A stretch of 16,259 nucleotides of DNA from CAMASH01 sp041746635 (lineage in GTDB: Bacteria; Verrucomicrobiota; Verrucomicrobiia; Chthoniobacterales; Terrimicrobiaceae): positions 1 to 16,259 of the forward strand of contig JBGTGQ010000032.1 of NCBI GenBank assembly GCA_041746635.1. Reading direction: 5' to 3'. Numbering within the stretch: position 1 is the first letter of the stretch; the number at the start of each line of letters is the position of its first letter. The notes under the pieces are model-generated. The model saw nothing but the letters and a program-made list of their open reading frames with translations. It was not told the origin of the DNA and searched no databases. The translations under genes were made by a program, and so were the position numbers. Shown one piece after another: positions 1 through 4,813 of this stretch.

Positions 1-26
1 TTCAAGCTTCGTGCCGCTCCCATCCC

Positions 27-62
27 TCAGGGGGGTCAGTCCCGTAATTTCTAACATTTGGG
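27..62. repeat. Short dispersed repeat, copy A
   Basis: This 36-base stretch resembles 831-865. Both begin TCAG, share GGGGTCAGTC, then AATTTCT, ACA and TGGG at matching spacing, with one single-base gap; I count roughly three quarters identity by eye. The two copies flank the broken PIN toxin locus in the same orientation. They may be ends of a small mobile cassette or members of a genome-wide palindromic family of the kind spread by REP-associated transposases; that is inference. The rest of 63-199 holds no gene, only low-complexity text such as runs of related AACGC units at 111-137. Confidence 0.4.
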
Positions 63-110
63 CTACATGGAATGAACGGAAGGCTCTCACGGAGACACAG
101 AGGGAGCTGC

Positions 111-137
111 GAACGCCGAACGCTCAACGCTGAACAT
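111..137. repeat. Short tandem AACGCTGAAC-like repeat
   Basis: Three or four imperfect units related to AACGCTGAAC or AACGCTCAAC stand in tandem downstream of the PIN pseudogene. They look like a relative of the AAGGCTGAA family found between other genes of the left half of the window. No reading frame covers it convincingly. Confidence 0.35.
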
Positions 138-199
138 CGAAGTAGGAAAGGGAAAGTGGCTGGGGGGGCGAGGGGCAAGTCAGGACGAGGGTCGCGGTA

Positions 200-589
200 C
201 TATCTTGATACGAGGTGGAGGGCTATTTCTGGGAAATTCTTGAAGTGTCCGTCTGTGCTCACCAATGGGACATGTTCTTCGATGGCATGTGCAGCGATCC
301 AATAATCAGGATCAGGAAGCACTATTCCCCGGGCTTTGAGGTTTGCACGGAGGCGGGCGTAAATGGAGGCTGTGCGCAGGGTTGGGGCAAGGATTTCAAA
401 TTATTCCACAAACTCCCGTGCTTCCATCATTGTAGGAGCAGGTACCTTTGCGAGTGCTTGTCCGTAGAGAAATTCGGCTGCAACATGGGAGCAAATCACG
501 GGCGGATAATGGCGCAGGGCGAGTTTTTCTACTGCTGCCGAATTTCGGCGCAGGAGTTCGAGGGCACCTGTATCAATAAGAATTGCCAC
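200..589 (-). pseudogene. VapC-like PIN-domain toxin, interrupted by an in-frame TAA
   Basis: Read from a GTG at 587-589, the frame gives a typical PIN ribonuclease N-terminus (AILIDTGALELL, then AAEFLYG) but stops after 62 residues at a TAA at 401-403. Beyond that codon the same frame continues for 66 residues with the second half of a PIN domain (PDPDYWIAAHA, then STDGHF) to a TAG at 200-202. Restored, the protein would be 129 residues, normal for VapC, with all four acidic metal ligands: Asp6, Glu39, Asp93 or Asp95, and Asp113 (my counts, with the TAA counted as residue 63). The known role of the family is Mg-dependent RNA cleavage held in check by a cognate antitoxin. Because the stop lies in frame, one point mutation explains the break. 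The 62-residue fragment cannot form a full active site. A sequencing error or a recoded stop is possible but less likely. Confidence 0.85.
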
Positions 590-752
590 GGGATGTCGCT
601 TCCATTCGGGTTTTCCTCAAGTTGGCTAAAATGGAATCTCCAGATCGGTCAAGTTCGGTATTCGCCGGACGACGCCAGAACATCGACAAATTTCCAAGTT
701 TGGATGAGCCGTTTTTTGGGAGTTTTTTTTGTTTGATGGCGGCGGTATTCAT
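573..752 (-). CDS. Possible small antitoxin upstream of the PIN gene (hypothetical)
   Basis: A 59-residue basic, Ser/Lys-rich frame starts at an ATG (750-752), or 24 codons earlier at a TTG, and ends 17 bases inside the start of the PIN toxin gene. Such an overlap is common in toxin-antitoxin pairs, and a VapC toxin is expected to have a partner just upstream; that is the main argument for it. I recognise no antitoxin fold (no ribbon-helix-helix, AbrB or Phd pattern) and there is no clear ribosome binding site. The antitoxin may itself be decayed, since the other two minus-strand frames here are broken by stops. Treat as a weak call. Confidence 0.3.
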   Translation of the reverse strand: MNTAAIKQKKLPKNGSSKLGNLSMFWRRPANTELDRSGDSILANLRKTRMEATSRGNSY

Positions 753-830
753 GCAGCTTTTACTTTGGCTGGGAGACTTTATCGCTTTTGACGGAAAATT
801 CCAGATCGGAAACGATGAAGGCAACTGTCG

Positions 831-865
831 TCAGAGGGGTCAGTCAACAATTTCTGACAGATGGG
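831..865. repeat. Short dispersed repeat, copy B
   Basis: Partner of the repeat at 27-62 in direct orientation. This copy could pair internally through GTCAG (830-834) and CTGAC (854-858), so it may fold as a small hairpin. It bounds the PIN toxin locus on its upstream side. Confidence 0.4.
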
Positions 866-886
866 CGGCGGGGAGGGAGGGATTTT

Positions 887-917
887 AAAAGCTGAAGGCT
901 GAAGGCTGAAAAGCTGA
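887..917. repeat. AAGGCTGAA intergenic repeat, copy 1
   Basis: About three imperfect tandem units of AAGGCTGAA, preceded by ATTTTAA and fading into a G-rich tail. It lies between the PIN locus and the parDE pair. The same unit in the same orientation occurs at five other gene junctions to the right. Confidence 0.7.
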
Positions 918-939
918 GCGGGGAGCGGGGAGGGCTGTG

Positions 940-1233
940 TCAATCTGCCAAATGGCGTCTGACGTCCATTGCGCCGTGAAGGATCCGAACAACCTGGAGA
1001 ACGTCATTTTCTACCCGAAACAAGATGATGTGTTTTTCCTGCGCCGCAGTTCTGCATCCCGGGAATAGGTCTTCCCGCAAACGAAATAGGGTGGGATCAT
1101 CGAGGATCTCGGTAAAGCGTCTCCACATTGCTTTCAAATAGAGATCCTCCTGCCGCTCTCCCCAGTTGTGTAAAGTGTATTCCCGAATCTCCCGCAAGTC
1201 CTCCACCGCGGCGTCGGTGAGATCCAACTTCAC
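940..1233 (-). CDS. parE: RelE/ParE family toxin of a type II toxin-antitoxin system
   Basis: A 97-residue protein from a GTG at 1231-1233. Its layout matches ParE: DLREIREYTLHNWGE near the N-terminus, the DP and PGCR turns in the middle, and the C-terminal signature HIILFRV then VVRILHGAMDVRRHL. Characterised ParE toxins bind DNA gyrase and block replication, while RelE relatives cut mRNA on the ribosome; the WGE...RILH pattern favours ParE, but the target is not readable from sequence. A longer reading from an upstream ATG is possible, yet its extra 35 residues lie inside the antitoxin gene in another frame and are not family-like. The GTG overlaps the antitoxin stop as GTGA (1230-1233), so translation is probably coupled. 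Full length, no damage seen. Confidence 0.9.
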   Translation of the reverse strand: MKLDLTDAAVEDLREIREYTLHNWGERQEDLYLKAMWRRFTEILDDPTLFRLREDLFPGCRTAAQEKHIILFRVENDVLQVVRILHGAMDVRRHLAD

Positions 1234-1469
1234 GGTGCCGCCCGAATAAGAGCCTGGAATTGTTCCTCGGAAGTCACCCGGGTGACAGCTTGCGTCTCTA
1301 GCTGCGCAAAGCCGATGGCCGCCTCGCGCTTTAGCCATTCGTTCTCCTGGTCCCTCTTTAAGGATTCCCGCAACGCTTCCCGAATCACCTCGCTGGCATT
1401 ATTATAAAGACCGGAGTTCACTTTGGCTTTTACCGACTTTTCCAGTTCGGGTGTCAGAGAAACATGCAT
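1230..1469 (-). CDS. parD: ParD-family ribbon-helix-helix antitoxin
   Basis: A 79-residue protein starting MHVSLTPELEKSVKAKV, then YNNASEVIREALRE, the classic ParD ribbon-helix-helix: a short DNA-contacting strand followed by two helices that dimerise. The C-terminal half (about residues 45-79) is the part that normally wraps the toxin. It precedes parE and shares four bases with it. ParD-type antitoxins repress their own operon, and two TTGACA hexamers ten bases apart just upstream (1499-1504 and 1489-1494) are good candidates for the promoter and operator zone. There is no Shine-Dalgarno sequence before the ATG. Confidence 0.92.
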   Translation of the reverse strand: MHVSLTPELEKSVKAKVNSGLYNNASEVIREALRESLKRDQENEWLKREAAIGFAQLETQAVTRVTSEEQFQALIRAAP

Positions 1470-1475
1470 AGCTGG

Positions 1476-1504
1476 ATGTTACAAAGATTGTCAATGTGTG
1501 TCAA
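1476..1504 (-). promoter_or_regulatory. Predicted promoter of parDE, with near-leaderless spacing
   Basis: On the minus strand a perfect -35 TTGACA (1499-1504) is followed after 17 bases by TAACAT (1476-1481). Only six bases separate this -10 from the parD ATG, so transcription would start at about the first base of the coding region. A second TTGACA (1489-1494) one helical turn downstream could form a direct-repeat operator for the ribbon-helix-helix antitoxin. Confidence 0.55.
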
Positions 1505-1520
1505 ATGCTGATCCAAACGT

Positions 1521-1536
1521 GGGGGGGGGGGGGGGG
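1521..1536. repeat. G16 homopolymer
   Basis: Sixteen G in a row on the plus strand, ending two bases before the next AAGGCTGAA repeat and beginning 16 bases upstream of the predicted parDE -35 box. Such tracts slip easily during replication and sequencing, so the exact length is uncertain. Confidence 0.8.
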
Positions 1537-1538
1537 TT

Positions 1539-1570
1539 AAAAGCTGAAGGCTGAAAGGCTGAAGGCTGAA
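1539..1570. repeat. AAGGCTGAA intergenic repeat, copy 2
   Basis: Three units (AAGCTGAAGGCTGAA, AGGCTGAA, GGCTGAA) followed by CACGC. The flank GGCTGAACACGC is shared with copy 3 at 2597-2620, so the repeated element is larger than the tandem unit itself. It separates parDE from the nucleotidyltransferase pair. Confidence 0.7.
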
Positions 1571-1810
1571 CACGCGCCAGTGGGAACACCAGCGCGATAG
1601 CGCTATCGTGTAGTTGGGGCTGCAACGCAGGTCGCCGCGACCGAGGCCAGGCTTTCAAGGTCGAATGTGTCGCCGGGCGGCAACCGTGGCAGCAAGGCTG
1701 CGGAGAACTGGCCGGGTAGCCTGCGAAGATTCGCAGCCCGTAGGGCGCTACTTGCCGGGAGGCAAGAGCGGCAACGCGGAAGGCGGAGGGGGGGGATGTT
1801 TATTCTGGGT
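1571..1810. other. GC-rich intergenic stretch with palindromes
   Basis: No gene is visible here. Two inverted repeats stand out: a perfect 14-base palindrome CGATAGCGCTATCG at 1595-1608, and CTGCGAA/TTCGCAG with a 2-base centre at 1721-1736. The stretch lies between the 3' end of the nucleotidyltransferase gene and the region upstream of parD. It may hold transcription terminators or fragments of dispersed palindromic repeats; no T-run follows either stem on the strand facing the upstream gene. Confidence 0.4.
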
Positions 1811-2371
1811 TCATGCTTCCGGGCGTGGATGTGAAATGGTCTGCCATTCGTCGGTCAGGCCGAGTTGCTCGATCCAGCTCATGAGGAACGGCTGATCTTC
1901 GACGGCCCCGCTTTCTTGGATAGCGCGGATATCCTCGAGGTGCTTCCGGGATCGGCCTTCGCGATAGAAGAGAAGCTTATGGAGAATGACGGCTTCGGGC
2001 GGGGAGAACCAGCAGGCACCGAATGGTCCTTCGATGAGACGGCGGTTCTTCAGTTCCCACAGCGCAAGTTCACTCGATCCCGGGAGGTAACAGTCTGCCC
2101 GCAGTGCGCTGTGCTGGTGGAGGATGTTAAAATGACCGCGGGATTCGCGCTGCATCTCGGCGAGGAGGACTTCGGCAGGTGGAAGGTAAAAATCCCCGGG
2201 TGGAAAGGCCCTTTCCAAAAGTGGCAGATGGGCGGGAAGCAGGGCGACGACAAGATCCGCGTCGAGGGTTAGTCGCGGACGCCCGTACGCGATGGCGGCG
2301 AGGCCCCCAACGAGGCAATACACGATACCCGCCTGCTCAAGCCGGGTGGTGATCAAATTAACTTCCTGCAT
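1811..2371 (-). CDS. Nucleotidyltransferase-fold protein, AbiEii/MNT-like putative toxin
   Basis: A 186-residue protein with the nucleotidyltransferase signature: Gly22-Gly23 in CLVGGLAAIAYG, then the metal-binding pair Asp37-Ala-Asp39 in TLDADLVV. The middle carries a lone Asp in ALRADCYLPG (about residue 93), where the third catalytic acid would be expected. The C-terminal part (PPEAVILHKLLFYREG..KHLEDI) resembles the helical tail of AbiEii/DUF1814 and minimal nucleotidyltransferases. Proteins of this fold act as toxins (AbiE, type IV) or as antitoxin-like AMP transferases (MNT in HEPN-MNT type VII systems). Its start overlaps the end of the 72-residue upstream gene by 14 bases, so the two are translated together. 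Substrate and role are not known. Length and motifs look intact. Confidence 0.8.
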   Translation of the reverse strand: MQEVNLITTRLEQAGIVYCLVGGLAAIAYGRPRLTLDADLVVALLPAHLPLLERAFPPGDFYLPPAEVLLAEMQRESRGHFNILHQHSALRADCYLPGSSELALWELKNRRLIEGPFGACWFSPPEAVILHKLLFYREGRSRKHLEDIRAIQESGAVEDQPFLMSWIEQLGLTDEWQTISHPRPEA

Positions 2372-2576
2372 AACCGGTCAAAAAAACAGACCGCGTCGCT
2401 TTGAAAACCTCGGCCTCATCCCACGTGGGATGGCGACTCCGCAGCCAGCCAGCCTTGATTTCCCACGCGGCGGCGTAAAGCGAAAGGGCAATCTCAAGCC
2501 GACGGCCGGGGGTCATGCGCCGGATGAGGTCGTTCTGGAGCTGGACGGCGTGTTGCGCGTGATCGGTCAGGGGCAT
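2358..2576 (-). CDS. Small helical partner of the nucleotidyltransferase (unknown function)
   Basis: A 72-residue, probably all-helical protein. Its core reads RMTPGRRLEIALSLYAAAWE, followed by KAGWLRSRHPTWDEAEV. I know this pattern (MTP-x-RL..A..LY..A...K..WLR..HP.W.E.EV) only as a small uncharacterised protein that recurs next to nucleotidyltransferases. It lacks the long length of HEPN proteins but has an Arg-x-x-x-His-like stretch in WLRSRHP. Position first in the pair and the 14-base overlap are as expected for an antitoxin or a co-acting subunit. There is no ribosome binding site before the ATG. Function is unassigned; which of the two would be toxic cannot be told. Confidence 0.7.
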   Translation of the reverse strand: MPLTDHAQHAVQLQNDLIRRMTPGRRLEIALSLYAAAWEIKAGWLRSRHPTWDEAEVFKATRSVFLTGYAGS

Positions 2577-2596
2577 GGGGAGCGGGGGTAGATTTT

Positions 2597-2620
2597 AAAG
2601 GCTGAAGGTGAAAGGCTGAA
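2597..2620. repeat. AAGGCTGAA intergenic repeat, copy 3
   Basis: Units AAAGGCTGAAGG, TGAAAGGCTGAA, followed by CACGC as in copy 2 and preceded by GATTTTAAA as in copy 1. It lies between the nucleotidyltransferase pair and the DUF433/DUF5615 pair. Confidence 0.65.
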
Positions 2621-2663
2621 CACGCTAAAATACTAGGGATCGAACTCGATTATCGATGGACGA

Positions 2664-3002
2664 TCAAGGTTGTGCGGCCAACCTCAACAAATACAGATGT
2701 CGAAAAAATTGTTTCCAAGGCGGGAAGATTTTTTTGGAAAATTTCAAAAAGGGCTTCGTTTGCAATTTGCCTGTGGAAATCAGGAGGAGCCGGGAAGGGC
2801 GGTTGGTGAGGAAATGGCTGTTCACAAAATCCGAATCCTTCGTGATGACAATTCTGTTATCTGTTTCCGCCAATTGACAGATTTCTGCATCGCTGGTGCG
2901 ATTCCCGCGCGGGAGACTTGAGGTATGAAGGCAATCATGCCCCTCCTTTTCTAAAAACCTAGCAAGGCCGCCGGGAAGTTGCGCGTCGGCCAGAAATTTC
3001 AC
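2664..3002 (-). CDS. DUF5615 PIN-like toxin, C-terminus frameshifted
   Basis: As written, 112 residues from a GTG at 3000-3002. The N-terminal 85 residues fit DUF5615 (Mut7-C-like PIN, COG4634): VKFLADAQLP with Asp6, then TSDAEICQLA with Asp38, then RIVITKDSDF with Asp56 and Asp58, the presumed metal ligands of an RNase-like site. After LKFSKK the frame turns into an unlike tail. On the minus strand there is an A7 run (2729-2735); if it were A8, the protein would continue NLPALETIFSTSVFVEVG then RTTLIVHR to a TAA at 2650-2652, which is the usual family ending, giving 117 residues. So one A has been lost, or slippage on the run makes both forms. The acidic residues all precede the shift. GTGA overlap with the DUF433 gene shows it is its partner toxin. 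Confidence 0.85.
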   Translation of the reverse strand: MKFLADAQLPGGLARFLEKEGHDCLHTSSLPRGNRTSDAEICQLAETDNRIVITKDSDFVNSHFLTNRPSRLLLISTGKLQTKPFLKFSKKIFPPWKQFFRHLYLLRLAAQP

Positions 3003-3238
3003 GCGGCCAGAAGGTCGATCCGCTTCACGCGGCTCATGGAAGCGCCAAACGCGCAAGCGGCTTTGAGATCGTCTTCTTCCAAGTCCGGATAATCCTGAAG
3101 AATCTGATTTGTGGACATCGATCCGCTCATGAGTTCAAGCAAGAAATCCACGGGGTAACGGAGGCCGCGAATGCAGGGCTTACCATGACAGATTTGGGGA
3201 TCCATGGTTATGCGGCTGAGTAGTTCGATCTCGGACAT
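2999..3238 (-). CDS. DUF433 family antitoxin
   Basis: A 79-residue protein of the DUF433 family (COG2442): ITMDPQICHGKPCIRGLRYP, then VDFLLELMSGSMSTNQILQD with YPDLEEDDLKAA. The family is a small helix-turn-helix protein that usually stands directly before a DUF5615 PIN-like gene and is regarded as its antitoxin. That arrangement is seen here: its TGA (2999-3001) overlaps the GTG of the toxin. Full length. TAAGG lies a few bases before the ATG, so a weak ribosome site may exist. Confidence 0.9.
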   Translation of the reverse strand: MSEIELLSRITMDPQICHGKPCIRGLRYPVDFLLELMSGSMSTNQILQDYPDLEEDDLKAACAFGASMSRVKRIDLLAA

Positions 3239-3245
3239 GCCTTAA

Positions 3246-3273
3246 ATTTTATCAACAATGCGAAGTCGCACAA
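3246..3273 (-). promoter_or_regulatory. Predicted promoter of the DUF433/DUF5615 pair
   Basis: On the minus strand TTGTGC (3268-3273), 16-base spacer, TAAAAT (3246-3251; five of six match TATAAT). Seven bases lie between the -10 and the ATG, so the transcript would start at or just before the start codon. The -35 is weak (three of six), as is common for autoregulated promoters. Confidence 0.45.
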
Positions 3274-3309
3274 GCGGAACGTGTGGCTACCGGGTGAGGG
3301 CAGGGATTT

Positions 3310-3349
3310 TGAAAGCTGAAAAGCGGAAGGCTGAAAACTGAAAGCTGAG
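3310..3349. repeat. AAGGCTGAA intergenic repeat, copy 4
   Basis: Four to five diverged units (GAAAGCTGAAAAGCGGAAGG, CTGAAAACTGAAAGCTGA) between the start of the DUF433 operon and the 3' end of the epimerase gene. Confidence 0.65.
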
Positions 3350-3357
3350 GGTGGAGT

Positions 3358-4410
3358 TCATGCCATGCGGGAGCGCCAGGCTTGGGCGATTTGGCGGATG
3401 GTTTCTTCCAAGGAGATGGTGACGCTCCAGTTGGGATAGTGGGCGCGCATTTTGCGGAGGTCGCTGTAGTAGCAGATGTGGTCGCCGAGGCGGTTTTCTT
3501 CGACGTAGGTGAAGGTTTGGGGGCGTCCGGAAAAGCGCTCGGCGATTTGAAACGCTTCGAGGATGGAGCAGGAGTTGGCTTTGCCGCCTCCAAGATTATA
3601 GACCTCGGCGGTGCGGGGGGCCTGGGCGAATTCCCACATGAAGCGGGCCACGTCTTGGGAGTGGATGTTGTCGCGGACTTGCTTGCCTTTGTAGCCAAAG
3701 ATTTTGTATTCGCGGCCTTCGAGGTTGCATTTGACCAGATAGCTGAGGAAGCCATGGAGTTCGACGCCGGAGTGGTTGGGTCCGGTGAGGCAGCCGCCTC
3801 TTAAACAACATGTGGGCATGTTGAAGTAGCGCCCGTATTCCTGCACCAGGATATCGGCGGCGACCTTGGAGGCTCCGAAGAGGGAGTGTTTGCTTTGATC
3901 GATTGAAAAGTCTTCGGCGATGCCTTCGGCAAAAGCCGGATCCGCGTAGTCCCAGCGGTTTTCCAGCTCGCTCAGGGCAATGGTATTGGGCCGGTCTCCA
4001 TAGACTTTGTTGGTGGACATGTGGATGAAGGGGGATTCCGGGCAATGGCCGCGGGCGGCCTCGAGCAGGTTGAGGGTGCCGGTGGCGTTAGTGTCGAAAT
4101 CGTCGAAGGGGATGGCGGCGGCACGGTCGTGGGAGGGTTGGGCGGCGGTGTGGATGATGACATCCGGCCGCACGGCGGCGAGGAGAGCCAGGACGCCGGC
4201 GCGGTCGCGGATGTCAAGCTCGTGGTGGGTGTAGCCGGGGATGGCTTGGACGAGCCGGTCTTGGTTCCAGCGGGTGTCGCCTTGCGGACCAAAAAACACG
4301 GCGCGCTGGTTGTTATCCAAGCCGTGAATGCGGCAGCCCTGTTGAGCAAAAAACAGACTCACCTCGGAGCCGATAAGGCCGGAGGAACCGGTGATGAGGA
4401 TGGTTTTCAT
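3358..4410 (-). CDS. NAD-dependent sugar-nucleotide epimerase/dehydratase (extended SDR; CDP-paratose 2-epimerase-like)
   Basis: A 350-residue cytoplasmic protein. The Rossmann nucleotide site is TGSSGLIGS (residues 7-15), followed by LDNN at the end of strand 2. HMSTNKVYGD (130-139) holds the Ser132/Thr133 of the active site, and GKQVRDNIHSQDV and VYNLGGGKANSCSILE are typical of the CDP-tyvelose/paratose epimerase branch. The usual YxxxK is replaced by FGASK: residue 178 is Phe (TTC) and Lys182 is kept. Family members with this LFGASK form exist as I recall, so it may define a subfamily rather than a mutation. The substrate is not certain. With the nearby GT2 gene it probably supplies or modifies a sugar for surface polysaccharide. 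No ribosome binding site is seen before the ATG. Confidence 0.85.
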   Translation of the reverse strand: MKTILITGSSGLIGSEVSLFFAQQGCRIHGLDNNQRAVFFGPQGDTRWNQDRLVQAIPGYTHHELDIRDRAGVLALLAAVRPDVIIHTAAQPSHDRAAAIPFDDFDTNATGTLNLLEAARGHCPESPFIHMSTNKVYGDRPNTIALSELENRWDYADPAFAEGIAEDFSIDQSKHSLFGASKVAADILVQEYGRYFNMPTCCLRGGCLTGPNHSGVELHGFLSYLVKCNLEGREYKIFGYKGKQVRDNIHSQDVARFMWEFAQAPRTAEVYNLGGGKANSCSILEAFQIAERFSGRPQTFTYVEENRLGDHICYYSDLRKMRAHYPNWSVTISLEETIRQIAQAWRSRMA

Positions 4411-4420
4411 GGAAAATTTT

Positions 4421-4454
4421 TAACCGCTAAACACGCGAACGACGCGAAAAAGGA
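4421..4454. repeat. Imperfect inverted repeat, left arm
   Basis: TAACCGCTAAACACGCGAAC followed by GACGCGAAAAAGGA. The complement of 4741-4772 reads TTACCGCGAAATACGCGAAA followed by GGACGCGAAAAC, so the two arms face each other across about 290 bases. This kind of text is a common intergenic filler in such genomes and may be a decayed mobile-element end. Confidence 0.4.
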
Positions 4455-4568
4455 TCGGAAAGGATGAAGCGGGTTTCGGAAATTCAGCCACAAAGGATCA
4501 CAAAGTTCTCAAAAAGGAAGGAGGAGTGGCCGAAAAAAGGCGAAGAGGGGATGGAAGGTCCGCAGGGG

Positions 4569-4676
4569 TGCGATTGAAAGTGGGTGAGCCTTGGAATCCA
4601 CCGTCTCACGACGGCGGCTACGTGGCTGCGTCCGTCAGAACGTGGCGGGGGGGATCCTCACCCACTTTCAATCGCA
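4569..4676. repeat. Long hairpin: 20-bp perfect inverted arms around an inner stem-loop
   Basis: Arms TGCGATTGAAAGTGGGTGAG (4569-4588) and its exact complement at 4657-4676 enclose 68 bases. Inside them lies a second stem-loop, CCGTC-TCAC-GACGG (4601-4614). Both arms continue on the outer side into copies of TCCGCAGGGG (4558-4567 and, in the same orientation, 4682-4691). No gene is present in 4411-4813. The nested palindrome looks like a small non-autonomous element or a structured RNA; it lies between two genes of the same strand. Confidence 0.7.
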
Positions 4677-4710
4677 TCCGGTCCGCAGGGGCTTGGCGCT
4701 TCCCACGGAG

Positions 4711-4729
4711 CGCGGACATCTTGTCCGCG
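4711..4729. repeat. Short perfect hairpin CGCGGACA-TCT-TGTCCGCG
   Basis: Eight-base perfect stem with a three-base loop, downstream (minus strand) of the GT2 gene by about 85 bases. It has no T-run, so it is a doubtful terminator, and is more likely a dispersed palindromic repeat. Confidence 0.5.
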
Positions 4730-4740
4730 ATTAGCGCCCG

Positions 4741-4772
4741 GTTTTCGCGTCCTTTCGCGTATTTCGCGGTAA
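4741..4772. repeat. Imperfect inverted repeat, right arm
   Basis: Opposite-facing partner of 4421-4454, rich in CGCG. Together the pair brackets the hairpin-rich gap between the epimerase and glycosyltransferase genes. Confidence 0.4.
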
Positions 4773-4813
4773 GCTTAATGAGGGCTCCAATTTTTGAGGT
4801 CGAGGGGGAGCGG

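Noticed and set aside
215..736. A 173-codon plus-strand frame
   Set aside because: Antisense to the PIN pseudogene, whose motifs are clear; the plus-strand product has no recognisable features.
1234..1338. N-terminal extension of ParE from an upstream ATG
   Set aside because: The added residues overlap the parD gene in another frame and have no similarity to the toxin family; the GTG at 1231-1233 gives the usual start and a GTGA overlap.
3382..4467. Two Gly/Val-rich plus-strand frames (3382-3804 and 4021-4467)
   Set aside because: They are complements of GC-rich epimerase codons; composition is artificial and the minus-strand gene is certain.
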